A program made the translations under genes and the position numbers. From positions 3,100,001-3,164,000 of the forward strand of contig OZ244915.1 of the NCBI GenBank assembly GCA_965221815.1: a stretch of 64,000 bases of DNA, given 5' to 3'. The DNA is from JAPOXR01 sp965221815. GTDB taxonomy: Bacteria > Pseudomonadota > Alphaproteobacteria > Rhodobacterales > Rhodobacteraceae. The notes under the pieces are model-generated. The model was not told the DNA's origin and did no database searches. It saw only the letters and a list, made by a program, of their open reading frames with translations. Below are positions 34,747 to 43,899 of this stretch, one piece after another. The first letter of the stretch is position 1; every line of letters begins with the position of its first letter.

Positions 34747-36018
34747 ATGACGATAATTCCACGCATTCGCTATTCGCGGCGTTCCGTTCTCAAATCCGGA
34801 TTGGCTGCAGCGGCGGCGACACTGCCAGCACCAATGGTCTGGAGCCAGGCAATCAAGGATGTGACACTTCGGCAATTTGGAACGGGCGTATCCAATCTGA
34901 ATGAGGTGGCCCAGAAGGTCAAGGAAGACCTCGGATTCACCTTGCAGATGACCGCACTTGACTCCGACAGTGTGACACAGCGGGCTGCGACACAGCCCAA
35001 CAGTTTCGACATCGCTGACATCGAATACTGGATTTGCAAGAAGGTCTGGCCGACGGGCAATCTGCAGGCAATGGATACGTCAAAAATCGAGAACTATGAC
35101 AAGATCGTAGGCATTTTCCGCGATGGCAAACTGACTCCTGACAGTGTGATCGCACAGGGAACCGCGCCGCATTCAGTCGGTTTTGTTGACGGACCCGGCG
35201 GGACCGAATTTGTCAATGAGGAATCAGGTTGGATGACATTGATACCAACGATTTACAATGCTGATACACTCGGTATCAGGCCGGACCTGATCAACCGACC
35301 AATCAACAATTGGTCGGAGCTTCTCAATCCTGAATTCAAGGGCAAGGCCTCGATCCTCGACATTGCGTCAATCGGCATTATGGATATGTCAATGGTGGTC
35401 GAATCGTTGGGGGAATATACCTATCCTGATAAAGGCAACATGACCCGTGATGAGATCGACCTTACACTCGGTATCTTTACCGAGGCGAAGCAAAATGGTC
35501 AGTTCCGGGCATTCTGGAAGACATTTGATGAGAGCGTCAACCTGATGGCCAGCGGCGAGGTCGTGATCCAGTCGATGTGGTCACCAGCGATTACCGCTGT
35601 CCGTGCCCGCGGCATTCCCTGTGTCTATCAACCGCTTGAAGAAGGTTACCGCAGCTGGGGCGGCGGAATCGGACTCTCCAAGTCGTTGTCAGGTATCGAG
35701 TTGGATGCCGCATATGAATATATCAACTGGTATCTGTCGGGTTGGGTCGGCGGTTTCCTGATGCGACAAGGCTATTATTCAGCAGTCCCAGAAACCTCAA
35801 AACTCTTCATGACCGATGATGAGTGGGGTTACTGGTTTGAAGGCAAGCCAGCACAAGGTGACATCACCAACCCCTTCGGCCAGGTGATGGAACAAGCGGG
35901 TGCCGTGCGTGATGGGGGTTCGTTCTACGAGCGGATGGGCAATGTTGCCTGTTGGAATGCCGTCATGGACGAGAACCAGTATATGGTGCGCAAGTGGAAT
36001 GAATTTATCGCCGCATAG
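34747..36018 (+). CDS. ABC transporter substrate-binding protein, PotD-like, Tat-exported
   Basis: A 423-residue periplasmic binding protein. The N-terminus has the twin-arginine motif SRRSVLKSG followed by a hydrophobic segment and Ala-rich cleavage region, so it is exported folded. The fold-2 binding protein body includes NNWSELLNPEFKGKASILD and IQSMWSPAITAVRARGIPCV. Close relatives belong to spermidine/putrescine-type systems but are longer than PotD. It is the second gene of the operon. Confidence 0.88.
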   Translation: MTIIPRIRYSRRSVLKSGLAAAAATLPAPMVWSQAIKDVTLRQFGTGVSNLNEVAQKVKEDLGFTLQMTALDSDSVTQRAATQPNSFDIADIEYWICKKVWPTGNLQAMDTSKIENYDKIVGIFRDGKLTPDSVIAQGTAPHSVGFVDGPGGTEFVNEESGWMTLIPTIYNADTLGIRPDLINRPINNWSELLNPEFKGKASILDIASIGIMDMSMVVESLGEYTYPDKGNMTRDEIDLTLGIFTEAKQNGQFRAFWKTFDESVNLMASGEVVIQSMWSPAITAVRARGIPCVYQPLEEGYRSWGGGIGLSKSLSGIELDAAYEYINWYLSGWVGGFLMRQGYYSAVPETSKLFMTDDEWGYWFEGKPAQGDITNPFGQVMEQAGAVRDGGSFYERMGNVACWNAVMDENQYMVRKWNEFIAA

Positions 36019-36078
36019 CCGCAATCTGATGGTCAGGGTGTCTGGCATTGACGTGTCAGGCATCCTCGCCGCTTCCCA

Positions 36079-36990
36079 ATGGCGACAAATGATCATCTCT
36101 GGTCGATGAGTCCGGCATCCATGCAGCAGACCGCCAACAAACTCTCAGCTGATTTATCGGGATGGCTATTGTCGGCGCCAATCGCATTGGTTCTGGCAGT
36201 TTTCCTGCTGGCACCGATCGCCATGATCGTCATTGTCAGTTTCTGGGGCGCAACTGAATATTCCATTTATCCGGATTTTCAGTTTGAGAATTATGAGTTC
36301 CTGCTCGGTTCCTCGGTGACCTACCGCGTGTTTCTCAACACTTTCAAATATGCCGCGGCAACCTGGGCCATCACATTGGTGATTGGCTTCATCGTCGCAT
36401 ATTTTCTGGCGTTCCATGTGCGCAGTCTCAAGTGGCAAGTGGCCCTGTTCCTGCTCTGCACGATTCCATTCTGGACATCGAATATCATTCGCATGATTTC
36501 CTGGATTCCATTTCTGGGGCGCAACGGGCTTGCCAATTCTCTGCTGCTTTCGACCGGTGTCGTGGACGAACCGGTCGAGTGGCTCCTGTTCAGTGATTTC
36601 AGCGTGATTCTCGCCTTTGTCCATCTTTACACATTGTTCATGATTGTTCCGATCTTCAATACGATGATACGTATCGACAAATCTCTCATTGAAGCGGCAG
36701 TCGATGCCGGGGCATCAGGTTTGCAGACAGTTTGGCATGTGGTCATTCCACTGGCCAAGCCTGGAATCATGATTGGAACAATTTTCGTCGTGACGCTTGT
36801 GATGGGTGATTTCATTACGGTGCGGTTCATGTCAGGCTCCCAATCGGCCAATATGGGTCGTATGATTCAAAATGATATCGGTTTGCTGCAGTATCCCTCT
36901 GCGTCTGCGACGGCGGTAATTCTGCTCGTCACGGTGCTCTTGGTCATTGGTATCCTGCTGCGCTTTGTTGATATCCGAAGCGAACTCTGA
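36079..36990 (+). CDS. ABC transporter permease, PotB-like
   Basis: A 303-residue inner-membrane permease with six predicted helices and the EAA loop SLIEAAVDAGASGLQTVWHV before IPLAKPG. Starts at 36079 or a later ATG at 36106. Its TGA shares a base with the ATG of the next permease (TGATG). Confidence 0.9.
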   Translation: MATNDHLWSMSPASMQQTANKLSADLSGWLLSAPIALVLAVFLLAPIAMIVIVSFWGATEYSIYPDFQFENYEFLLGSSVTYRVFLNTFKYAAATWAITLVIGFIVAYFLAFHVRSLKWQVALFLLCTIPFWTSNIIRMISWIPFLGRNGLANSLLLSTGVVDEPVEWLLFSDFSVILAFVHLYTLFMIVPIFNTMIRIDKSLIEAAVDAGASGLQTVWHVVIPLAKPGIMIGTIFVVTLVMGDFITVRFMSGSQSANMGRMIQNDIGLLQYPSASATAVILLVTVLLVIGILLRFVDIRSEL

Positions 36991-37829
36991 TGGAACCGCG
37001 TCCACGCGCCTTCTATATTCTGGCTGCCTTTTTTGCCGTCTTTATCGCGTTTCTTTACGGGCCAACGGTCGTTATCGGTGTGCTGTCGTTTCAGGGCGCG
37101 GGTGGTGGCCTGACATTTCCCATGCAGGGCGTATCACTGCACTGGTTCCATGAGCTTTTCGAGCAGCAGGCCGTTGGCGATATCTGGGCATCGTTTCGCC
37201 GCTCTTTTCTGCTTGGACTCTTGGTTATGGTCGCAACCGTCGTGATTTCGGTGATGGGCGGCTTGGCGTTTCGAAATCGTTTCGTGGGATCAACCGTGCT
37301 ATTTTATGTGGTCATCGTTTCATTGATCATCCCATCGATTCTGGTGTCGCTGGGTGTCGGGCTGATCTGGTCGCGTGCAGGCCTCGATGTTCATTGGTTA
37401 ACGAGTGGCCTTGGTGCACAACTGACCTGGACATTGCCATTCGGGCTGCTGATCATGCTCGCTGTCTTTAACAGATTTGATCCTTCCTATGAGGAAGCCG
37501 CGCGCGATCAAGGGGCGTCATCATGGCAGACCATTCGCCATGTGGTTCTTCCAATCATTGCGCCATCACTGATTGGTGTTGCACTTTTTGGCTTTACGCT
37601 CAGTTATGATGAATTTGCCCGGACGCTGCTTACAGCTGGCAGCCAAAACACCTTGCCACTTGAGATCTTTGGGATGACAACTAATGTGACAACGCCCGTC
37701 CTTTATGCCCTTGGAACGCTAACCACCGGTTTCTCCTTTCTGGTGATCGGGTTGTTCCTGTTGGTTGTCTGGCTGGTCGACGACAAACGGCGAAAACGCG
37801 GTTCGGATGCCGGCAAGGGAATGGCCTGA
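36990..37829 (+). CDS. ABC transporter permease, PotC-like
   Basis: A 279-residue permease with six predicted helices and the EAA loop YEEAARDQGASSWQTIRHV. The last about 70 codons (from 37616) are duplicated almost exactly at 41415, a second copy without the rest of the gene. It forms the channel with the preceding permease. Confidence 0.9.
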   Translation: MEPRPRAFYILAAFFAVFIAFLYGPTVVIGVLSFQGAGGGLTFPMQGVSLHWFHELFEQQAVGDIWASFRRSFLLGLLVMVATVVISVMGGLAFRNRFVGSTVLFYVVIVSLIIPSILVSLGVGLIWSRAGLDVHWLTSGLGAQLTWTLPFGLLIMLAVFNRFDPSYEEAARDQGASSWQTIRHVVLPIIAPSLIGVALFGFTLSYDEFARTLLTAGSQNTLPLEIFGMTTNVTTPVLYALGTLTTGFSFLVIGLFLLVVWLVDDKRRKRGSDAGKGMA

Positions 37830-37911
37830 CATTTGACGGTTTATTTCATCAATCCGAACAGCACGGTTTCGATGACGGAGTCAATTGTCGAGACCGCACG
37901 CCGCGTCGCGC
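37616..37911. repeat. Direct repeat, copy 1 (end of PotC-like gene and start of racemase gene)
   Basis: This 296-base segment recurs at 41415-41710 with an offset of 3,799 bases and only about a dozen mismatches. Copy 1 is the functional one because it lies inside two intact genes. Confidence 0.92.
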
Positions 37912-38495
37912 CGCGACTCCCCATAAAGGGTTTGACATCGCATCACGGGCCACCAGCGATCCAGGGCGCACGGGACGGGGCATTGGCTGTGCCGCCGCTT
38001 CTCGCTATGGTTCGTACACTTGCCGCGCCGCCGCCGCGAGGAATCATCATTGGGTGCTTTGACGATACCGGCTGTGAGGAGGTTGGCAAAATTGTTCCCA
38101 TACCCGTTGTTGGGATTGGTCAGGCATGTTTTCATTATTGTGCCATTCGAAACTGGCGATTCAGTGTGGTCACCACACTTGCCGTTTCGATTCCGGTGAT
38201 TGAAGAGAATATCCGAAACAGTGGATTGGGTGGCCATCTCGGCAGGGTTCGGGCCGCCAATATCCCGGTTCTTGATCTCGAGGCCTCCTCTGATGCATGC
38301 CAGCAGCGTATCACTGAGGAAGCCGGCATGGCATTACGGGAAGACAATATTGATGCTGTCATCCTGGGATGCGCCGGTATGGTCCATGTGTCAGAAGCTG
38401 CGCAACGCGAACTCGATTGCCCCATTCTTGATCCGGTCAAGATCGCAACAAGATGCATGGAATGGCTCCTGTCAGCATCCGACAGGTCTCGATAA
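37833..38495 (+). CDS. Asp/Glu/hydantoin racemase family protein
   Basis: A 220-residue racemase. It starts with TTG at 37833, TVYFINPNSTVSMTESIVET, and the two catalytic Cys of this superfamily are visible in GCFDDTGCEEV and VILGCAGMVHV. It ends the ABC operon, 3 bases after the permease stop, which suggests that the imported substrate is a chiral amino acid, hydantoin or related compound. Specific substrate unknown. Confidence 0.85.
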   Translation: MTVYFINPNSTVSMTESIVETARRVAPRLPIKGLTSHHGPPAIQGARDGALAVPPLLAMVRTLAAPPPRGIIIGCFDDTGCEEVGKIVPIPVVGIGQACFHYCAIRNWRFSVVTTLAVSIPVIEENIRNSGLGGHLGRVRAANIPVLDLEASSDACQQRITEEAGMALREDNIDAVILGCAGMVHVSEAAQRELDCPILDPVKIATRCMEWLLSASDRSR

Positions 38496-38590
38496 CAGGT
38501 TGTGCGCCAACACCGCCATATCCGATTGTTATGGTTTCTCGAAGTCAATGCCACTGTAAGGAAAGGGTGATGAAGGCAGGAACCGCGCGC

Positions 38591-38748
38591 CTACTGCGAT
38601 GCTATCAGGAATACGAGGACACAAAACCCAAACGTTGCAGTGGCGATGATCAAGCCGCTGACGGCCAGCAGCATCCGGGCTCCCGCTTGATGGTGTCTTC
38701 AGCAAGGCGGGCAATATCGGTTTTGCATTCCGCCCACATCGTCTTCAT
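38591..38748 (-). pseudogene. Small coiled-coil membrane protein, frameshifted
   Basis: The ATG at 38748 opens MKTMWAECKTDIARLAEDTI and KRE, then the frame shifts; the neighbouring frame continues RMLLAVSGLIIATATFGF with a second hydrophobic part ending at a TAG (38591). Restored, it is a short coiled coil plus one C-terminal membrane helix of about 52 residues, the same architecture as the protein at 41789-42055. It lies just downstream of the MBL operon. Confidence 0.5.
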
Positions 38749-38755
38749 GCTTTTC

Positions 38756-39844
38756 TCATAAGGATTTGGCTCCGTTGTGCAGGGTAAAATGAGGGCCTTC
38801 TGTTGGTGGAGTCCATCGGCAAGTGACATGCCCGCCGGAATAGACGGCTCTTCTGAAATCGTGGTCAGACCTTTTTATGTGTTTAAGAGTGTGCCTGTCA
38901 TACTTCATTTTCACAGATTCCTTTATCGTGCTTGTCAGGTATGCAACTTTCGAAAGATTGCGGATACGGTCCTTGTCCGATTGCTTCGGCAGTTCCCTGT
39001 TGCCACGGATCCACGGCGTGATCACAGACCACGGTTTTGGTGTGAGAAGATCTGTCCAAACCTTTGCTAGATGTGCCCCGGATGATCCGTGATGCGGAAC
39101 CTTGAAGATATGGGCCTTGTGTTTGTGTCTCTCACGCAGACTGATGACAGCTTGCCAGCCCCTATCCGCACTTCTGCCCTTTTCCAGGTCGGAACCCAAG
39201 AGAATGTGCTTGTCACCAACTGAAAACAGCATGGCTATCGAAAGGTCATTCCGCTTGGGTTTTGTCAAACGAGTTTTGGCTTTCCCGGAATTCTGATCAA
39301 TGTAGCTTGGGCATTTCCGCAAAAAATCGAGGAACTGGGAATTTGACGGCGAGAGAGCCCGGAGCTCAATTCGTTCTCCATGCGCAAGCCGTCCGGCCTC
39401 AAAGTCACAAATGACAGTGTCTTCAAAAAGGGTCTTGATCCTACGCCCCGTTGTTCCAGCATGGCGCAGACACTTGAGGAGTTCCGTTCCGCCCCTGTCA
39501 ATTTTCGTGATGGGCTGGTCCTCAAAATACTGCAGGATAGCAACGAATTCGTCCTCGGAGAAGGCCCCACCGAATGCCAAGCGGGCGGACCGGCATTCCT
39601 CTACAGTGTCCGCAAGACCCTTGATATGATTGTCATGCCAATGCGAGGCAGCAATCCATATAACAGCTTTTTCAGGTTTGACCCCCAATGACTTAAGATA
39701 GGCGGTCGCAACAGGTGTCCCCTGCGCATTCACACACGAATCGATAATAAGCCAATTCCCGGATCCTGCATGGATGACAATGCATTCTCCGTATCCAGGC
39801 CCGAAGAAGGTTATTTCAATTTCATCTGGGTTCGGTGCAATCAT
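38756..39844 (-). CDS. MBL-fold hydrolase, last gene of an unassigned three-gene operon
   Basis: A 362-residue metallo-beta-lactamase-fold protein. It starts IEITFFGPGYGECIVIHAGS, and metal-site segments are visible as ASHWHDNHIKGL (HxHxDH-like, but with W before the second His and N after Asp), LLGSDLEKG and VPHHGSSGAHL. The last two are typical of the ComEC-type nuclease-like subgroup. The ATG overlaps the stop of the middle gene by ATGA. A nuclease or phosphodiesterase role is likely from the subgroup; the target is unknown. Together with its two partners it may form a defence or signalling system. Confidence 0.8.
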   Translation of the reverse strand: MIAPNPDEIEITFFGPGYGECIVIHAGSGNWLIIDSCVNAQGTPVATAYLKSLGVKPEKAVIWIAASHWHDNHIKGLADTVEECRSARLAFGGAFSEDEFVAILQYFEDQPITKIDRGGTELLKCLRHAGTTGRRIKTLFEDTVICDFEAGRLAHGERIELRALSPSNSQFLDFLRKCPSYIDQNSGKAKTRLTKPKRNDLSIAMLFSVGDKHILLGSDLEKGRSADRGWQAVISLRERHKHKAHIFKVPHHGSSGAHLAKVWTDLLTPKPWSVITPWIRGNRELPKQSDKDRIRNLSKVAYLTSTIKESVKMKYDRHTLKHIKRSDHDFRRAVYSGGHVTCRWTPPTEGPHFTLHNGAKSL

Positions 39845-40449
39845 TCCCAGCTGATTGAATTCAAGAGACTCTTTGCCTTAGCTCTTGCCCGCTCCAGATC
39901 GCGGGTTGAATGAGCTGGCAAATCACGAAAATACAATTGCGAAACTCGTCTTCGCTGACCGTCTGGAAGCTGTTCAAGACCGACAGACCACCTGACAATC
40001 GCGCCGGGCACCAAAAGGGAGCGGTCTTTGTCACTGATGTCAGACTTTTTGAACGTTGCCATCTCCTCGGGCACAGATGATTCTGAATTGATATTGACCA
40101 AGCGCACGGTGAATTCTTCTTCGCCAATGTCTTCAACATACCCTTCCCACTCTGCTGATGGGTTGAAAGTTCTGATTTGGCGGGGTGGGCGGGACCTTCT
40201 CGGCAAAGCAATAACAGCATCATCAATGACTTTTCCTACAGCTGCCGGTAAAAGCCAGAGAGAAGAGAGGGCCAAATCGTTTCCCTGCTTTTCCTGAGCG
40301 GTACCAGCACCAGGACCTTCAGGATCATAACGCTTGTCGTTAATGATGAGGTAGGTGTCCCCCCTGTTTTGCTCAGGTTCAGGTTCACGGTCCGGGGGGT
40401 TTTGCCCAGGAGGAGCCGTTGCCATGTTTTGGCTGACCGAAGGTGTCAT
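39841..40449 (-). CDS. Unknown protein, middle gene of the MBL operon
   Basis: About 202 residues from the ATG at 40449, which overlaps the stop of the first gene by ATGA. The N-terminal third is Pro/Glu-rich and probably disordered (PPGQNPPDREPEPEQNRGD). The C-terminal part has alternating beta strands (EWEGYVEDIGEEEFTVRLVN, GAIVRWSVGLEQLPDGQRRR) suggestive of a small beta-barrel or OB-like fold. I do not recognise a family. It is translationally coupled on both sides. Confidence 0.7.
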   Translation of the reverse strand: MTPSVSQNMATAPPGQNPPDREPEPEQNRGDTYLIINDKRYDPEGPGAGTAQEKQGNDLALSSLWLLPAAVGKVIDDAVIALPRRSRPPRQIRTFNPSAEWEGYVEDIGEEEFTVRLVNINSESSVPEEMATFKKSDISDKDRSLLVPGAIVRWSVGLEQLPDGQRRRVSQLYFRDLPAHSTRDLERARAKAKSLLNSISWE

Positions 40450-41150
40450 GGCGTATCTATTTCCATTAACCACTTGAAGATCTTGTCGGCTTCCTTTGTG
40501 ACCTCGTCAAATCGATTGTCAATCAAATCAATCGCATCCTTACAGCCCTGTCCCTCTGACAGGTTGTCAATGGCATGATGAGAGTTGAGTTGTAGGAACA
40601 CGCCCGTGCCCCTGTCTGTCCCCACTCGATAGGAAGGCTCAACGATAACGTTGGTGGTGACCCGGGTTGGGTTTATGTGCGAGAGTCTCGTCATGACAAG
40701 CTTGGTCATCCCGCCCGTCAAAGATGGATCTGTCTCCTTGCTGATGTCCTTGCCAAAAGAACCCCATGGCTCCACCGGCGCAATCTTGCGTCCAAGAGCA
40801 ACCCTTGCTTGGGAACTCGGGAGCTCGAAATGAATTGATCTGTTAATTCCGAAAGCAGTAACTGGTGTGTGGATGAGATGTTTGCCGAATATTGCTCGGG
40901 TCTTATCCGCTATCTGGACCCAAGGGGCTACCGTTGTCTCAATTAGGCAGCGCTTCCTCTCGACAGCATAAGAATATGTTCCGATGTCAAATTCTGCAAA
41001 ATCATTGTGAACCACTTTCAGATTTGTGGGGCTTTCATCGACTTCGCGGTGAATGTTTTTTGCCTTGAGCCAAGCCGGATGAAAGATTGCAGGATTGAAA
41101 AGACCGATAAGAACTATCGAACATGATGACAGTTCGGGGTCGTGTCGCAT
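40446..41150 (-). CDS. Unknown protein, first gene of the MBL operon
   Basis: From the Met at 41150 the protein has 234 residues and begins MRHDPELSSCSIVLIGLFNP. An upstream start at 41162 or 41216 is possible. Segments such as NIHREVDESPTNLKVVHNDF and KRCLIETTVAPWVQIADKTR and the layout (two mixed alpha/beta halves, a middle HLIHTPVTAFGINRSIHFEL) recall the TIGR04255-type proteins of sporadic distribution, but I cannot assign it firmly. Its ending overlaps the middle gene, so all three genes are translated in sequence. Confidence 0.7.
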   Translation of the reverse strand: MRHDPELSSCSIVLIGLFNPAIFHPAWLKAKNIHREVDESPTNLKVVHNDFAEFDIGTYSYAVERKRCLIETTVAPWVQIADKTRAIFGKHLIHTPVTAFGINRSIHFELPSSQARVALGRKIAPVEPWGSFGKDISKETDPSLTGGMTKLVMTRLSHINPTRVTTNVIVEPSYRVGTDRGTGVFLQLNSHHAIDNLSEGQGCKDAIDLIDNRFDEVTKEADKIFKWLMEIDTP

Positions 41151-41414
41151 AATGGTGACCATAAAGCTCGAAATTATGATCGGGCACTCATACCATACAA
41201 TTAAGAGAGTCAACAAGATTCCAGCAATTTCTGAGAGTGATTCCCATAGGGCTGGGTTTGGGTCACGGTTGGTTCCTGATGGGTTGCAGCCGGCGAATCA
41301 GGTGACCCTAGCGAGAGGCATACGCTTGTTGTCGGTCTGGAGATGGGCGTTGCCGTGGTGCCGTCTGTGGGTCAGTTGGCCCCACACGCTGTCTGAGTGT
41401 CCTGATTTGAGCAG

Positions 41415-41710
41415 TGCCCGGACGCTGCTCACGTCTGGCAGCCAAAACACCTTGCCACTTGAGATCTTTGGAATGACAACCAATGTAACAACGCCCGTCC
41501 TTTATGCCCTTGGAACGCTAACCACCGGTTTCTCCTTTCTGGTGATCGGGTTGTTCCTGTTTGTTGTCTGGCTGGTCGACGACAAACGGCGAAAACGCGG
41601 TTCGGATGCCGGCAAGGGAATGGCCTGACATTTGACGGTTTATTTCATCAATCCGAACAGCACGGTTTCGATGACGGAGTCAATTGTCGAGACCGCACGC
41701 CGCGCCGCGC
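41415..41710. repeat. Direct repeat, copy 2 (orphan fragment)
   Basis: Second copy of the 37616-37911 sequence. It holds the last about 70 codons of the PotC-like permease (SGSQNTLPLEIFGMTTNV and so on) and the first codons of the racemase, with no complete gene. It lies upstream of the first gene of the MBL operon; the homology ends at about 41710. Confidence 0.9.
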
Positions 41711-41788
41711 TGAGATAATTCGTTGGGCAACGGGGTCTCAGCGTCCCAAAACGAGACTGTTCTCATAAGAGAGAGGGCGGGTCGCGAT

Positions 41789-42055
41789 TTATCCTCCCAG
41801 CCACAAACCCAGAATGGTGGTGGCGAGGGCAATCAGGCCCGCAATCGCCAGAAGTTGCTGTTTCTCCCGTTTGACAGCCTCCGTTTCCCGTTTGACAGCC
41901 TCCGTTTCCCGCTTGGCTGCTGCTGCTTCCATTCCGGCGAGTCGGGCATCAATGCGTGATTCCATGGCGTTCGTCTCCGCTCTGACGGCTGTGATCTCAC
42001 CTTCCAGCCGTGCGATCTGTCGGGCCAGATCGTCGATGTCGGGTGTCTCACTCAT
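41789..42055 (-). CDS. Small coiled-coil protein with a C-terminal membrane helix
   Basis: An 88-residue protein, MSETPDIDDLARQIARLEGE, a long coiled coil with a tandem heptad KRETEAV twice followed by KREKQQ (encoded by a 21-base direct repeat at about 41868-41913), and one terminal helix LLAIAGLIALATTILGLWLG. It would be anchored in the inner membrane with the coil in the cytoplasm. The restored reading of the broken gene at 38591 has the same design. Function unknown. Confidence 0.6.
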   Translation of the reverse strand: MSETPDIDDLARQIARLEGEITAVRAETNAMESRIDARLAGMEAAAAKRETEAVKRETEAVKREKQQLLAIAGLIALATTILGLWLGG

Positions 42056-42560
42056 CACCGCAAACTAAGTCTTTGCGCCGCACCGGTCAACCACCTGCAT
42101 TATGCCTGTCCCTGACAGATACATGTGAGATCCTGAGCGACGGCCGCCCTCAGACAATCCATCACGGTGAGACCACGCGATGCGACCGGGTTCGGAATTT
42201 TCTGAAACACCTGACGTAATTTGGAAATCATCACACCCATCTTTTGCAGATGGCGCACTGTTTTTGGGGGCACGACACGGCGTGATCGTGTGCGTTGTTG
42301 CGGGCAACCATAAGCGAATCAACCGGCACGGCCAAGACACGTCGAAGAGCTTGCAAAAAATATTTTCGCAAAGAACTCACCCACTGAAATCAGAGCAGAA
42401 AATCAATGCGCGGGAATTCCTGCGCATTTCACCGTTTCAATAAAGTGAATGTCCCTATCCCCCATCACAATGACAGACTGTGAACAGGTCAATTCTGGGG
42501 TGCAGATGTTGGCATCAGGAGTCGTGTCAGGACATACAGCACGTCAATGAGCCTGTTCTC
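42056..42560. other. Intergenic region before the primase stop
   Basis: About 500 bases. A minus-strand frame 42065-42340 is open but resembles nothing I know. No promoter or repeat stands out. Confidence 0.4.
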
Positions 42561-43787
42561 TCAAGGGCAAGGTGTCGGTTGTTCGACCTCAGGTGGGTTG
42601 TCGCGTTCGCTCATGTCGACAGCATAATTTGAAATCTGAGACAGCAGCTGCGTCCGGTTCCATCCGTCTTTCACGGCATCCGCGATATCCCATGATCTGG
42701 GAACGGATGGGGGAGGCCTCACACGGACAAATGTCAGTCTCCCGTCCAGGTCTGCATGTTGCCGTGCAGATTTGCGAATGGAATCGCGCACATTTTGGCA
42801 AAAGGCAGCTTGTGGATCCACCCTGTGGCCATGTCGGTCCCGGATCACCCCGTCAGCATCGGGCCAAATGACGACTGCATATTGCCGCGGATCGACCCGT
42901 TGACGGCGGGCAAGTTCAGCCATCAATGGACTCCAGTCGGCGCGGCCGACAGCATTGGCACCGCCCATCGCGGTCAGGACCAGCCAACCGGAAGAAGGCG
43001 GCACCAGTTGGACTGCCGCATCGCGTGTGGTCTCACCTTCCACGATCAGCAGATTGTGGCCGGTACGGGACCATGCAGGTATGTCTTCAGTTCCATAGAC
43101 AGGTTTGGCCAGACTGCGATCAAATCGGGCCAACTTCCAGCACGTGTCGTCCCAACGGGCCTGCATGAAGAATTTGCCACCGTCTGCTTTGGCGGCGCGC
43201 AGAACCAGCAATAGAGGATCTCCGTTGATCGTGCGGTAGACGTGAACATGCGTTGGACAGACGCGATAAGTAGCTTTGCGCTGGTCATCCCGGACAACAA
43301 TGGTTTGACCGGGAGCAGGCAGGTCAACACGGGGAGGAATGGGTGTAAGCTGAGTTGATGATCCCGGTGGTCGGTCCGGCTGTTGCATGGACGGCACCAT
43401 ACGTGACCAGACAAGCGAATCTGTCGATTGCCCATGGCCGGTCACGGAATGGGGTATATTCGGCCCCGGCAAGCCTGACATCTCCCGGGCAAGCGACAGG
43501 GCGTCCCTGAAATTCAGCGAATGCCAGTCGGCAATAAACTGGATGACATCGCCACCCTTGCCGCAACCCGAACCAAAACATTTGTAGCGTCCTGCCGCTT
43601 CATCCACGAAGAAAGACGGCGTCTTCTCCTGGTGGAATGGACAGCATGCCTTCAGATGCGCCCCATGGCCGACAAATTGAACTCCGGCCAATTGTTCTAT
43701 TGTTGATCGCAACGACAGTGCTGTCTTGATGGCAGCAATGTCGGCTGATGCCCCGTGCCGGCCATCCGGTCGCGAAGCGCGGGTCAT
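42561..43787 (-). CDS. CHC2 zinc-finger / Toprim DNA primase of plasmid type
   Basis: A 408-residue primase. The CHC2 zinc motif is at residues about 45-75: LKACCPFHQEKTPSFF and YKCFGSGCGKGGDVIQFI. The Toprim domain is in the second half, with the catalytic Glu in LLIVEGETTRDAAVQ and the Asp pair in VIWPDADGVI. It lacks the DnaB-binding domain of DnaG and is shorter, as in primases carried by plasmids and conjugative elements (TraC/RepB-like). It lies next to the Dot/Icm-type genes, which suggests a role in priming transferred or replicating element DNA. Confidence 0.85.
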   Translation of the reverse strand: MTRASRPDGRHGASADIAAIKTALSLRSTIEQLAGVQFVGHGAHLKACCPFHQEKTPSFFVDEAAGRYKCFGSGCGKGGDVIQFIADWHSLNFRDALSLAREMSGLPGPNIPHSVTGHGQSTDSLVWSRMVPSMQQPDRPPGSSTQLTPIPPRVDLPAPGQTIVVRDDQRKATYRVCPTHVHVYRTINGDPLLLVLRAAKADGGKFFMQARWDDTCWKLARFDRSLAKPVYGTEDIPAWSRTGHNLLIVEGETTRDAAVQLVPPSSGWLVLTAMGGANAVGRADWSPLMAELARRQRVDPRQYAVVIWPDADGVIRDRHGHRVDPQAAFCQNVRDSIRKSARQHADLDGRLTFVRVRPPPSVPRSWDIADAVKDGWNRTQLLSQISNYAVDMSERDNPPEVEQPTPCP

Positions 43788-43899
43788 TTCACATCACCTG
43801 CCTCGAATTCTGCCGCGAACGAGGCGTGCCTTATTCCTTGGCATCGTCGCATGCGTGTTGCGATGACCGATGTCAAAGAAAGGGAATGATAGACTTGAT

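Noticed and set aside
41095..41628. 177-codon plus-strand frame ending like the permease
   Set aside because: Only the last about 70 codons are permease sequence, from the 296-bp duplication; the rest is antisense to the first MBL-operon gene and filler.
41868..41913. 21-base direct repeats as a CRISPR or iteron array
   Set aside because: They encode the heptads of a coiled coil in frame and have no spacers.
42065..42340. 91-codon minus-strand frame
   Set aside because: No ribosome site, no recognisable domain, biased composition.
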